The position numbers and the translations under genes are program-made. From Gaertneriomyces semiglobifer (Eukaryota > Chytridiomycota > Chytridiomycetes > Spizellomycetales > Spizellomycetaceae), in NCBI GenBank assembly GCA_025558075.1, contig JAHLKF010000010.1:372001-436000 (forward strand): DNA of 64,000 nt. The letters run 5' to 3'. Positions 11,372-20,906 of the stretch are shown here, one piece after another. The notes below the pieces were generated by a model that searched no databases, had not been told where the DNA came from, and saw nothing but the letters and a program-made list of their open reading frames with translations. Position 1 is the stretch's first letter. Every line of letters starts with the position of its first letter.

Positions 11372-12440
11372 ATGGCATCTCAGATTCCTGCTGTACCTTC
11401 TGAAACCAGCCAACACATTGCGGACACCTCTGGAGCTACAATGGACCAACATCAACCTAGCCCGCATCAACCGCAACAGGACCATCGCAACCTTCAGCAG
11501 CCATATCAATCGACTGGATTTTACCCAGTAGGTGATAGCCTTTCTGTCACAAGTACATGCTCACGGCTGATGCATATTCTGAACCGTAGTTTTACCAACC
11601 TCAGCAGGCAGCCGTACCATACGTGATACAGTACGTGTATGAGCCGCCGCAAGTGCAGGAAGGCTTCTTATGGCCGTTCGTGTCTTCTTTCTTCCTTGGA
11701 TTGTTTTTTGGGCCCTTCGGATTGTGCTGTCTCTCTCGCTTTCGGACCCCGTTGGCTCGCCGTGGTGCATTTGCTGGAGTTGGTACTGCTTGTGTACTCG
11801 ATGGGATTGTGGTATTTTTTCTTTGGGCTCGCGTTCGAGCCAACTGTAACTCTACGGGGGTAAGAATTATAGTTTTCTGCATGAGCTGCTTTCACCTCTC
11901 TCACACCACATTGTACGTCGCTAGACCTACTACTCCGGCATCTATTCAACTGAGTGTTATCCATTCTTGACTGTATTCGCAGTGATCGGTGGCGTTTACT
12001 TCGCCGTAGCCATAGCGTGTCTACTTTATGCGGGTTTCCGATGCTATCAGGAACGTAAGGCCGTGTCCACCTCTGGGTTGGATGCCCCCGAGCGACCGCC
12101 GCATCCCACCGCCTTACAGGGTACGCCAAATGGTGGAGCATCAGCGATGACAAGCACGACTACCCTGCTGCATCCGCCGATGGTATATGCTGCCAGCGGC
12201 GAGTGGGCATATCAATTGGGGCGTAACTCTCCAATAAGGGCTTGGAAGGCGGAGGACGTGGACAAATGGTTGAATGAAAACGAGCTGACGACTCTCAGCG
12301 AGCCCTTTCACAGGAACTCTATAGAGGGAGACGCAATGATTATGCTTACCGAAGCCGATTTGCATACGATGGGTGTCTCGCTGGGTCGAGCCAAAAAGTT
12401 CATGGCTTGTCGTGCCATTCTGCTTCAAGCGACAGGTTAG
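11372..12440 (+). CDS. Small multi-pass membrane protein with C-terminal SAM domain
   Basis: Three exons (11372-11527, 11605-11859, 11925-12440), phase 0 throughout, 308 aa. The first exon is Gln/Pro/His-rich and hydrophilic. Three hydrophobic segments follow: FVSSFFLGLFFGPFGLCCL, GTACVLDGIVVFFLW and, after a short Cys/Tyr-rich loop, FLTVFAVIGGVYFAVAIACL. The C-terminal about 65 residues are a sterile alpha motif domain, shown by the pattern WKAEDVDKWLNENEL, IEGDAMIMLTEADL, MGVSLGRAKK. SAM domains mediate protein-protein or oligomeric contacts on the cytosolic side. The gene sits between the two epimerase-glycosyltransferase fusion genes and in the same orientation, so it could scaffold them, but that is inference from position only. 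No named membrane family was recognised. Confidence 0.75.
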
Positions 12441-12723
12441 ACCTCAACTTAGGAAAGAACAAATTGGAATGATTTAGTGTCTTCGCCTTTTGTATGAAAG
12501 GCCTCATGCAAACAGCCATCGCCTTCTACTACGTCTACTATTTAATTGTAGTGTATAAGACATCACCAGCCCTGTATATTTTAAGGAGATTCAGTTGTTA
12601 GTGCCGTTCGGATGCTGCGGCGTTTAAACTTTTTTGGGAAACGCGTCAAGATGAAGTGCACGCTACGCGTTCTGGCTTGCACTCTGCTCCGTATTCGCTA
12701 ATATAGCTGCACATTGAATAGAG

Positions 12724-15700
12724 ATGAATTATCGTCGGCTTCCAATATACGGCAAGGCAGGAATTTCGTCATGCGGGCCGTATGTCCGCCCCACGGCGTG
12801 TGTTGGGTGCGTTATACCTTGTATTTGGTCACGGTTATCTGTCCATTGCTCACCATCGTGTTCTAGTTTTTGGATTGCCATGTCCAGTGCTGCCATGTGG
12901 TCCAACAGGTTCATCTTAGACGAAGTGGGCTTCTGTGAGTGCAACTGCTGCTTACGTTGGCATGCGAGGGAAGCGCAATGCACTAACTCCTTTTGGGCAC
13001 GTAGCACATCCCATGTTTCTCGCGACATGGCAATTATTGTTTGTTTCCATTGCAACTCGTCTCTTGGCTTATTTCACACCCTATCTCAACGATTTGAACG
13101 ATTCAAAGATGACGCGAACTGCTTATATGAAGGTCGAGCACATTACAACCGCGAAACCCCACAATCAGCTCATAAGTTTTCCTTTAGACGATCGTTCCCG
13201 TCGGACTATGTTTTTCTGGGACCCTAGTCTTCTTGAACCTTGCGTACCTGTACCTCCCTGTGCCGTATATGCAAATGCTTAAAGTTGGTGCTTCCGGACT
13301 GTAGTTCGCGAATCGGTATTGAACAGCCTTTTTGCAGGCGACAACTCCAGTGGCAGTTCTGATAATTGGTTGGACACTTGGGACGCAAGACTTGAATACT
13401 ACTCTCATGATAAAGGTCTCGCTGGTCGCCTGGGGAGCCATTGTTACTTCATTCGGGGAAGCACCATTTTCCTTTCTCGGTTTCATGTTCCAAGCGGCGG
13501 GTATTTTGATGGAAGCCACGCGATTAGTGCTCGTTAGCAAGCTGCTAAGAGCATACGATATGAGCCCGCTTTGTAGTCTGTATCACTTTGCCCCAGTAAG
13601 TAGAAAGACCTTAGTTTTCAAAACTTTTGAGCGATGTCTAAGTTTTGATAGGTCTGTACGATATTAAATCTGGTTGCCTTCGTTTTCTTTGAGAGCCATT
13701 CGCTTAGTGTCGAGTCCATCCGCCATGTTGGGTTTCCCACGTTGGTTTTGAATGGATTTGTTGCATTCGGACTGCATGTGGCGGTCGTGTTCTTGGTGAG
13801 GTCACCCACCGTAATCATCGGTCCTGTCAATTTATAGTCTGATGATGAGTTAGATTGACAGCACATCTGCCCTGGCATTGTGCCTGGCCGGCATCTGGCA
13901 TGAGATTATGCTTGTCAGCGTCTCCAGTATCGCCTGGAAAGCAGGAATGACCATCACGCAGATTCAAGGCTACGCGATTTCGTTATTTGGCCTCCTCTGG
14001 TTTCAACGACCAATCAAGATGCTGGGAAAGCTGGATGTAGATGCGAAAGGCACCAGCCGTGCACGCTGGGCGCTGATGATCTTCTGCATCACTCTCCCGT
14101 TTCTTACCGCCAGGTCGCGATACGCACCTTCCTCGTTTCTTCGAGACGCCTGGTCCACTACCGGCGTCGTTGCAATTTTCTCGCATCCTCCAATTATTAG
14201 GGAAGCATGCAATCGTACCATCTTCGAGGCCAAAACTCCATCGACAGTGGTCAATGTCCGTGCCCTTGTGACTGGTGGTGCTGGTACGTTGGAAAGTCCT
14301 TTTGGTCACCTGAATTTCTCTGATGTTGCTGCTCTTCATGCCCGTACTGAAGGATTCATCGGGTCGCACCTTGTTGGAAAACTTCTTGAACTTGGATATA
14401 AAGTCCGTGTTGTTGACAATCTGTCCACTGGATACTACCACAATATTGCCACATTTCTGGAAAATCCCAATTTTGAGTTCATTTACGGAGATATCCTTGA
14501 TAGACAAGCGGTGAAGAAGGCAATGAACGACGTTCAGTTCGTATACCATTTGGCCACCGTGACCAAAGTGCCCCTGAGCGCGAATATTCCTGATATGACC
14601 GACGTTTGGGTCAAGGTCCGTAATCAACGATATACACGCAAGCATGAGGACTGACTTTTCCATTAGCCGAACGCTTTGGGAACTCGGCGCGTTCTGGAAG
14701 CAGCTCAACACCACAAAATTCAGAAGGTGGTTTATGCTGCAAGCTCAACTTACTACGGTAATGGAAAAGTTCCCATGAACGAATATGAACCGGTGAGTTC
14801 CTTCGCCTGTCCTCGTCCAGCATTAAGCTGCGGCAATTGCTCATCATCAGCTTGGTGCAGGCGAACATCCTGACGCCATATGCAGCCAGTAAACATAAAG
14901 GAGAGCTTCTAATGTATCGTTACGACCGAGTTTTCTCATTGCCGACCATATCACTACGCATTTTCACGGTTTACGGGCCCCGCCAGCCAGCTTCCGGGCC
15001 GTACGCCACTGGCGTTGGTGCATTTCTGAAGCGCGTCAGTGAGAATCAAACTGTAGGTTTTATTTGCCATTCGTCTGCTTTCTACACAGCGTGCTCAATT
15101 ATGGCAGCAGCTGCTCATTGAAGGTGACGGATCTCAAACCAGGGATTATATTCACGTTCGTGACATTGTCGAAAGTCTGATTCTTGCGCAGCAAAGTGAA
15201 CAGCATGGGATTACTGTCAACGCCGGTACGGGGCGCACACACTCCCTCCAGTCCGTCGCAGATCTCATTTCTCAAAACCAAACACACGTGCCTGGGCGGA
15301 AAGATAATGTGGTAGCTACTCAGGCGGACACTTGCCGAGCGGAAGCCAAACTTGGTTTTCGCGCGTCCGCCGATTTCATTACGGAGATGAAGATTCTCAT
15401 CAACCAAACACAGCATCCGGCATCCGTTGACCCCCAGCTGGTAACAAAGTATAAATCAGCACCTTGGCTGTTGCCTCCGAACCGAAGCATTTTCCGGTAT
15501 CAGCAACGTGGTCTCGAAAATGACCTTGAACGACTCGCACAAATTGTGGCCCCAGAAAAAAGGATCACTGTGATGCTCTTCCATGACAAATACCGTGCAA
15601 TAACTGAAAATGCGATTTACAGTATGATCGAGTACGGTAAAGTGACGGCCTATCTTGTTGGGGCCTTGGATGAGGCAAGCCTTGCCACGTGCATAGAAAT

Positions 15701-16409
15701 GAACCTGCCTTGCTTCAATGCTTCGGCGTTTGCTCCAGTCAAGCTTCAAGGGGAAGCCGTCACCGAATATGCATGGGCAGCGATCAGCTGGGTAAAACCG
15801 CGGATGGTGAACCAGCTGCTTAGACTTGGGTACACCGTACACATGACCGACGCCGATATAAGCTATATACGCGACGTGTGGACATCCTTCGAGCAGTTCA
15901 TGCAGGAGGCGGACGCCGACATGACGATTGCATACGAGGAACTCACAACGGTCAACACTGGCAATTACGTTGTCGTACCTAACGAACGCACTTTCAGATT
16001 TTTCGATGTTTATCTTGCCAAAGGCGAAGCAAATTTCGAACAGCCTGATCAATGGGCCTGGGGAGATGTAGCGCGAGCAGGACATGCTGAATATTGCCAG
16101 ACGAAGGGCGAATGCGCCAAGGCGAAGGAAAAAGGTGTCATAGCGATCCGGGATTTTGCGGCGGCGTTTGGTAGAAACCCTCCCTGTCCCCGGTCCATCG
16201 ACCTATGCTCGCCAGAAATAAACTACATCCATCCCGTATGTATGCTAGGCATGGTCAAGAAGGTGACAACGCACAAGCAGCTGGGATCATGGTTTATGCA
16301 GGACTGCCCTCCCACAAGTAAGAATACATGCATCGGCATCCCCAAGAGGGATGGTAGAGAGCAGTTACCATGCCTGGGTACCGTCGCGAATTTAACAGCG
16401 GGACTGTAG
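12724..16409 (+). CDS. TPT-type nucleotide-sugar transporter fused to NAD-dependent sugar epimerase and glycosyltransferase-like domain
   Basis: Eleven exons (12724-12779, 12867-12934, 13005-13132, 13188-13283, 13338-13595, 13652-13795, 13854-14283, 14353-14615, 14667-14792, 14861-15052, 15108-16409) fit in phase and give about 1020 aa. Residues 1 to about 305 match the triose-phosphate/nucleotide-sugar transporter family: WSNRFILDEVGF, HPMFLATWQLLF, NLAYLYLPVPYMQMLK, ATTPVAVLIIGW, GILMEATRLVLV, FAPVCTILNLVAFVFFE, STSALALCLAGIWHEI. An extra helix (RWALMIFCITLPFLT) follows. The NAD epimerase (about 385-690) has TGGAGFIG, SSTYYG, YAASK (Tyr about 529, Lys about 533) and GPRQP. The last part (about 690-1020) is glycosyltransferase-like with a DxD-type TDADISYIRD. 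Exon 7 encodes the end of the transporter and the start of the epimerase without a stop, so the fusion does not depend on a guessed splice. GT43 is absent. Confidence 0.85.
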
Positions 16410-16887
16410 CTCTCGCCAATAAAAAGTGGCTCGTTATATGCATAGAAGCGACATATCGATGGTCGAGTTTCGCATCTTACTGTGCGTGGCTGCGGCAGCG
16501 AACTGTTACTGTGAAGAGATGGCCACTTGCAGTGCCAGCACCGAGCAGAAAGTCAAACAACAACAAAGGTTTGCGTTTGTTGAGCCGCCCCGTCGATTGT
16601 GGGGCGACACAGAAAACGCTCGCTGTCCATAACCAACCATCCTGTGCCAACCCAGGTTCGTGCTGCTATAACAATGAGAGTGGTACAGGCTGGAACGGAC
16701 TCGATCCAGCCACACGAAGACTGAAAGTCATGATATATCCATAGCCTTTTATTACCCGCCAGATCAACACAAACGGACATTTGATATTGTCTGAACTAAG
16801 TATAAAGCTCTAAAGATCCTCCATGTTACAAAGCCTCTCGCCCATGTCCAAAAAAAAAAAAAAAAAAAAAAGAGGTAGAACTTCAAT
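16410..16887. other. Intergenic, 3' flank of the duplicated region
   Basis: Lies between two convergent genes. From about 16733 the sequence (CATAGCCTTTTATTACCCGC and onward) is repeated near 19125, marking the left end of the tandem duplication. An A-homopolymer lies at 16850-16871. No gene was recognised. Confidence 0.5.
16850..16871 (+). repeat. Poly(A) homopolymer, 22 nt
   Basis: Uninterrupted run of 22 A on the plus strand just beyond the stop of the minus-strand Cys-rich gene. On that gene's sense strand it reads as T, so it is not a retro-inserted poly(A) tail. Unit B has only a short A run at the matching place (about 19250). Confidence 0.9.
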
Positions 16888-18525
16888 TCAAAGACACATG
16901 CTCAAGGAGAGCACAGTTGCGGCAACAACAGTCACCACGTGCGGTACGTAGGCTGTAAATGCTGCGGACTTGGCGGCGAGGGTCCACGTCGAGAAGTGCT
17001 CTGTCTTGCAAGTGACAACACGGGTCTCAGCGTCGTACTCGCTATTGTCTTCCGCGCATTGCTTCCATTCCTCGGCGGTCTCATCGAACCAAGCCCACCT
17101 CACGTCTTGTGGCGGAATGTTGGCCACCTGCTGGACGGCTTCAGTGTAAGTGAAGGCAAGTTCGGCGGTGTCGAACACGAGATCGCTGGATTCGGTGAAT
17201 GTCAAGAAGAAGGGTACAGCGTTTCCAGTGGGTGCGTCAACCCCATCTGGTGCCTTGCCTTCAGCTGTTGCTTCAACCTCTCCACCACGAATGGGTGTGA
17301 GCTTTAAGACAGCGCCCAAAGGGAGAGGAACTACCTTCGGAACGTCTGCAGCCATGGCGCCACTGGAAGCTGTCACGGCTGCACTAAGCAAGCCTTTGGT
17401 AGCATCGAACGTGCAATTCCTCTTCTCTACGGTTGGGGCATCACACTTTCCAGTCACGCAGTCAGCGTCATCGGCACAAGTAACTCCCAAAGATCGCAGT
17501 TTCACACATTGTCCAGGGATGCCCTTAGCGGCATCGGCCCGTTCACAGAAGTCGAACTCTGTTGCGCAGTCGTCATCGATGGCGCAGAGTCCGAACTCCT
17601 CGACTGGCGCGCCGGTGCCGGCGGTGTCCCTAACGCAAACCTTGGGCGCCGCATCTAGGCATTTTAGGTTGGTCGCGCAATCGGTAGCAGCTGCGCAAGT
17701 CTGACCAATGGTTTTTTTACACTTTCCCTCGGGGCCTTCGCCGTCGATGACACATACTCCTGCACTGCAGTCGGCATCAATGACGCAGGTTCCGCCGAGA
17801 TCAACTTTAGTCTTGAGCCCGCATGTCTTGGTGGCTGCATCACACTTGTGGTCGGTGGAGGTGCACTTTGCATCAGTCAAACAGGGCTGACCAAATCCTC
17901 CCGCGGTTTTGCAGGCTCCATAAGCCGCAGTTGTACCTTTCCTGCAAATTGCTCCGGTAGCGCAGTCACCGTCCACTGTACATCCTTCATCGGGTTCGGC
18001 CTTGGCGCACTTGCCGCCAGTACAAGTTTGGCTCAGGCACTCAAAATCAATAGTGCAAGTCTGGTCATACTTGGTAAGACAGTAGTTCCTGTTGTTCGCT
18101 GCGATACAGACAGAAGATGCCGCCGTGCAGGTCTTATCAGCCAGACAGGCTCCACCAACTGCACCAGCTGCTGGTGTCTGGGCGTCTGTCTCGGGTGAGG
18201 AGTTTGGGGGGGTACAGACTCCTGCGGTGCAGGTTGCACCAGTCGCAGAGCAGTCAGCAGCAGTTCTGCAAGGTTTGGTATTGGCGGACTTTGCGCACGT
18301 AAGGTCTCCAGTTGTACACACCCCGCTGATGCAATTATCCTGGGCACCAACGGTACAAGTCGCTGTTGGAGGAAGATAGCAAGTTTTGGCGGATCCAACA
18401 GTGACACATACGGCGGGCGAGGTACAAGCATCTTGTGCCCCACAAGTTGCGAGAGGTGCTTGGGCGGCAACCGTGCTCGCAAAGGTCGCCATAAGGAGAG
18501 CCGCGGCAGCCCTGCGGATTAGCAT
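16888..18525 (-). CDS. Secreted Cys-rich (Dickkopf-like) surface protein, probably GPI-anchored, copy 1
   Basis: Single exon, 545 aa, ATG at 18525. A signal peptide (residues 1-21, ending VAAQ) is followed by about 350 residues of repeated Cys-rich modules of the Dickkopf N-terminal/EGF-like type, with units such as CVIDADCSAGVCV and CAIDDDCATEFDFC. A Cys-poor beta-rich domain of about 130 residues comes next and closes with CKTEHFSTWTLA, reminiscent of a juxtamembrane GPS/ZP-like end. The last 20 residues are hydrophobic with no charged tail (TVVAATVLSLSMCL), typical of a GPI-attachment signal. It probably sits on the cell or zoospore surface; the ligand is unknown. A paralog with near-identical N- and C-termini lies 2.38 kb upstream, and the central modules differ most between the two. 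Confidence 0.8.
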   Translation of the reverse strand: MLIRRAAAALLMATFASTVAAQAPLATCGAQDACTSPAVCVTVGSAKTCYLPPTATCTVGAQDNCISGVCTTGDLTCAKSANTKPCRTAADCSATGATCTAGVCTPPNSSPETDAQTPAAGAVGGACLADKTCTAASSVCIAANNRNYCLTKYDQTCTIDFECLSQTCTGGKCAKAEPDEGCTVDGDCATGAICRKGTTAAYGACKTAGGFGQPCLTDAKCTSTDHKCDAATKTCGLKTKVDLGGTCVIDADCSAGVCVIDGEGPEGKCKKTIGQTCAAATDCATNLKCLDAAPKVCVRDTAGTGAPVEEFGLCAIDDDCATEFDFCERADAAKGIPGQCVKLRSLGVTCADDADCVTGKCDAPTVEKRNCTFDATKGLLSAAVTASSGAMAADVPKVVPLPLGAVLKLTPIRGGEVEATAEGKAPDGVDAPTGNAVPFFLTFTESSDLVFDTAELAFTYTEAVQQVANIPPQDVRWAWFDETAEEWKQCAEDNSEYDAETRVVTCKTEHFSTWTLAAKSAAFTAYVPHVVTVVAATVLSLSMCL

Positions 18526-19271
18526 GTTGACGGATCGAGAGTGTAAGTGGACGGGTGCTACCTACATAATAGCAGAAGCGCACAGAGTTAACATGGGGAA
18601 GCGCTACATGCTTTGACATTGGACGTACCGTTTCTAAAAGGCGTGGGACTCTGAGGTGATCGTCGAATCAAGGTGTTACGAAAAGCGATCTTGTTGTCTC
18701 GTTAACTGAATCAGCTCAGCTGGCTCAGGTTGATTGGTTGGTAAGATCAAGACCCTTCTTATAGGCCATGGAGGGGGGAGTGAGCGGGAATGCCGAATGG
18801 GTCGGAAGAGTGGGTCGATGATTTGGCCCTCGCAGAGCCCGATGCCCGCAGAGGCCGATGTGTTCAAGATAGTCTTTGTGCTGTTGGATGATGCAAACCT
18901 CGCAGGCGCCCCGCCTCGTTCATCATCCCCGTTCGCCCTTGTCCTCACGCCATTGCGTTCTGTTAAGTCGGAGGTAATAGAAACGCGGGTGCGGTTCTCT
19001 TTCATCAAGAGCTCTAAGGTCCGAATGGTAAGCTCAAGATCAAGTTTAAATTTAAACACGATCGAGTATGCGAACGTCATAAATTGTGGTCCCAGAAAAA
19101 CAGATCACGGTCATGATATGATACATCCATAGTCTTTTATTACCCGCCAGATCAACACACAAATGGACATTTGGTATCGTCTGAATTAACTAAAGCTCTA
19201 AAAATCCTCCAAGCCCAGCCAAAGCCTCTCGCAAAAGCCCCCATGTTCCAAAAAAAGATGGAAATTCAAAA
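18526..19271. promoter_or_regulatory. Promoter of Cys-rich gene copy 1 and inter-copy spacer
   Basis: Contains the minus-strand promoter of the gene ending at 18525. A TATA-like element reads TATAAGAAG on the minus strand at about 18756-18764, some 235 bp before the ATG, embedded in sequence shared with unit B (AACTGAATCAGCTCAGCTGG). The outer part, about 18900-19080, is unique. Bases 19081-19113 resemble an internal piece of the transporter-epimerase fusion gene (see findings). No further gene is supported here. Confidence 0.55.
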
Positions 19272-20906
19272 TCAAAGACCCATGCTCAAAGAGAGCACAG
19301 TTGCGGCAACAACAGTCAATACGTGCGGTACGTAGGCTGCAAACGCTGCGGACTTGGTGGCGAGAGTCCAGGTTGAGAAGTGGGTCGTCTCACAAGTGAT
19401 AACACGAGTCTCAGCGTCGTAATTGCTATCGTCATCCGCGCATTGCTTCCATTCCTCGGCGGTCTCATCGTACCAAGACCACCTCAGGTCCCCGCCAGGA
19501 ATGTTATTGGCCGCCGCCTGCACATCCTCACTGTAGGAGAAGGCAAGTACGGCGGTCCCGAACGCTAGATCGGCACTTTTGGTGAATGTCAAGAAGAGGG
19601 GTACATTGTTTCCAGGGGGAGCGGAAACATCACTTGGTTTCGTGCCTTCCGCTTTCACGGCGACCGTTCCACCCGCAGTGGGTGAGAGTTTCAAGGCAGC
19701 ACCTGCGGGCAGTGGAAGAGTCGTTTCTGTGTCTGCGTCAAATGTGGTTGCAGGAACATTGACGGCCTCTTTGATCAAACCAGTTGAACCATCAAGCGTG
19801 CAATTCCTTTGTGCATCTCCGGCTTCGGGGCTACACTTTCCAGTCAAGCACTGAGTGTCAGCGGTACACTGTACTCCCAAAGATCTCTCTGCAACACATT
19901 GTCCAGGAACACCCTTGGCGGCATCGGCACGTTCACAGAAGGCGGCACCAGCTTCGCAGTCCTCATTGACGGCACAGTAACCGAACTCCGCGATATCCGG
20001 AGTATCGACATCATTGATGCAAACCTTGGGAGTGTCATCGCGGCATTTTAAACCGCTCGCACAGTCTGTAGCTGCTGTGCAATTTTGGCCAATGGTTTTC
20101 ACGCACTTTCCTGTGATAGCAGTGCCAGTCTTGATACATGTTCCTTCAGTGCAGTCGGCATCAATGGCGCAGGTTTCGCCAAGTGCAACGGCCGCCTTGA
20201 GTACGCATTTTGAGGCATCGCACTTGAGGAGGTCGCCGGTGCAGCTGCCGGCCCTGGTGCAAGGCTGGCCATGAGCCCCAGCGGGCTTGCAGGTTCCAGC
20301 AACGGTAGTAGCTGCGCCTGTTGGTCTTTGACATACTAGCGTATCAGGGGTGCAGTCGGTATTAGTGGTGCAACCCTCATTTTCGTCGGACCTGGCGCAC
20401 TTTTCGCTAGTACAAGTGCCGCTCATGCAATGAGCCGCAGTCGCTGTGGTGCAAGCCTGGTCATACTTGAGAAGGCACTTGGCCTCCTCACCCTGTCCGA
20501 CACAGAAAGTAGTCGCTGCCGTCGTACAGTTCCGGCCGGCCAGACAGGCTCCACCAGCTGCACCAGCTGCTGGTGTCTGGGCCTCTCCGGCAGTACAGAC
20601 TCCTGCGGTGCAGGTTGCACCAGTCGCAGAGCAGTCACCAGCAGTTCTGCAAGGCTTGGTATTGGCGGACTTTGCGCACGTAAGGTCTCCAGGTGTACAC
20701 ACCCCGCTGATGCAATTCTCCTGGGCAACAACGGTACAAGTCGCTGTTGGGGGAAGATAGCAAGTTTTGGCGGTTCCAACAGTGACACATACGGCGGGCG
20801 AGGTACAAGCATCTTGTGCCCCACAAGTTGCGAGAGGTGCTTGGGCGGCAACCGTGCTCGCAAAGGTCGCCATAAGGAGAGCCGCGGCAGCCCTGCGGAT
20901 TAGCAT
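19272..20906 (-). CDS. Secreted Cys-rich (Dickkopf-like) surface protein, probably GPI-anchored, copy 2
   Basis: Single exon, 544 aa, ATG at 20906. The architecture matches the neighbouring copy: signal peptide MLIRRAAAALLMATFASTVA, Cys-rich repeats, a beta-rich domain ending in CETTHFSTWTLA, and a hydrophobic C-terminal GPI-type signal (TVVAATVLSLSMGL). The first about 90 residues are almost identical to copy 1, with changes such as TVVAQENC for TVGAQDNC. From about residue 105 the two proteins diverge strongly while keeping Cys spacing, the pattern expected of surface proteins under diversification or of partial gene conversion of the 5' end. Function unknown; a role in adhesion or environmental contact is inference. 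Confidence 0.8.
   Translation of the reverse strand: MLIRRAAAALLMATFASTVAAQAPLATCGAQDACTSPAVCVTVGTAKTCYLPPTATCTVVAQENCISGVCTPGDLTCAKSANTKPCRTAGDCSATGATCTAGVCTAGEAQTPAAGAAGGACLAGRNCTTAATTFCVGQGEEAKCLLKYDQACTTATAAHCMSGTCTSEKCARSDENEGCTTNTDCTPDTLVCQRPTGAATTVAGTCKPAGAHGQPCTRAGSCTGDLLKCDASKCVLKAAVALGETCAIDADCTEGTCIKTGTAITGKCVKTIGQNCTAATDCASGLKCRDDTPKVCINDVDTPDIAEFGYCAVNEDCEAGAAFCERADAAKGVPGQCVAERSLGVQCTADTQCLTGKCSPEAGDAQRNCTLDGSTGLIKEAVNVPATTFDADTETTLPLPAGAALKLSPTAGGTVAVKAEGTKPSDVSAPPGNNVPLFLTFTKSADLAFGTAVLAFSYSEDVQAAANNIPGGDLRWSWYDETAEEWKQCADDDSNYDAETRVITCETTHFSTWTLATKSAAFAAYVPHVLTVVAATVLSLSMGL

Larger units (their letters stand above)
16733..19115. repeat. Tandem duplication, unit A
   Basis: First copy of a roughly 2.38-kb direct repeat. 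It holds the 3' flank, the whole Cys-rich gene at 16888-18525 and its promoter. The 3' flank (TTTTATTACCCGCCAGATCA), the coding start and the upstream segment with GGAGTGAGCGGGAATGCCGA all recur in unit B. Start codons are 2381 bp apart. Identity is highest over the promoter and first about 130 codons and lower in the middle of the coding region. The upstream outer part (about 18900-19080) differs between copies. Confidence 0.85.

Noticed and set aside
12729..13055. Minus-strand 108-residue frame opposite the transporter exons
   Set aside because: It overlaps exons whose spliced plus-strand product matches the TPT family, so it is a shadow.
13983..14714. Minus-strand 243-residue frame opposite the transporter-epimerase junction
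   Set aside because: The plus strand encodes recognisable transporter and epimerase motifs across the same bases; the minus frame has none.
16850..16871. Poly(A) run as evidence for a retrocopy of the Cys-rich gene
   Set aside because: On the gene's sense strand the run is T, the wrong orientation for a poly(A) tail, and the promoter is duplicated too, which retroposition would not do.
18033..18482. Alternative frames within both Cys-rich genes (18033-18482 and 20423-20863 minus)
   Set aside because: Similar shadows occur in both copies because the underlying sequence is duplicated; only the long frame has a signal peptide and ordered cysteines.
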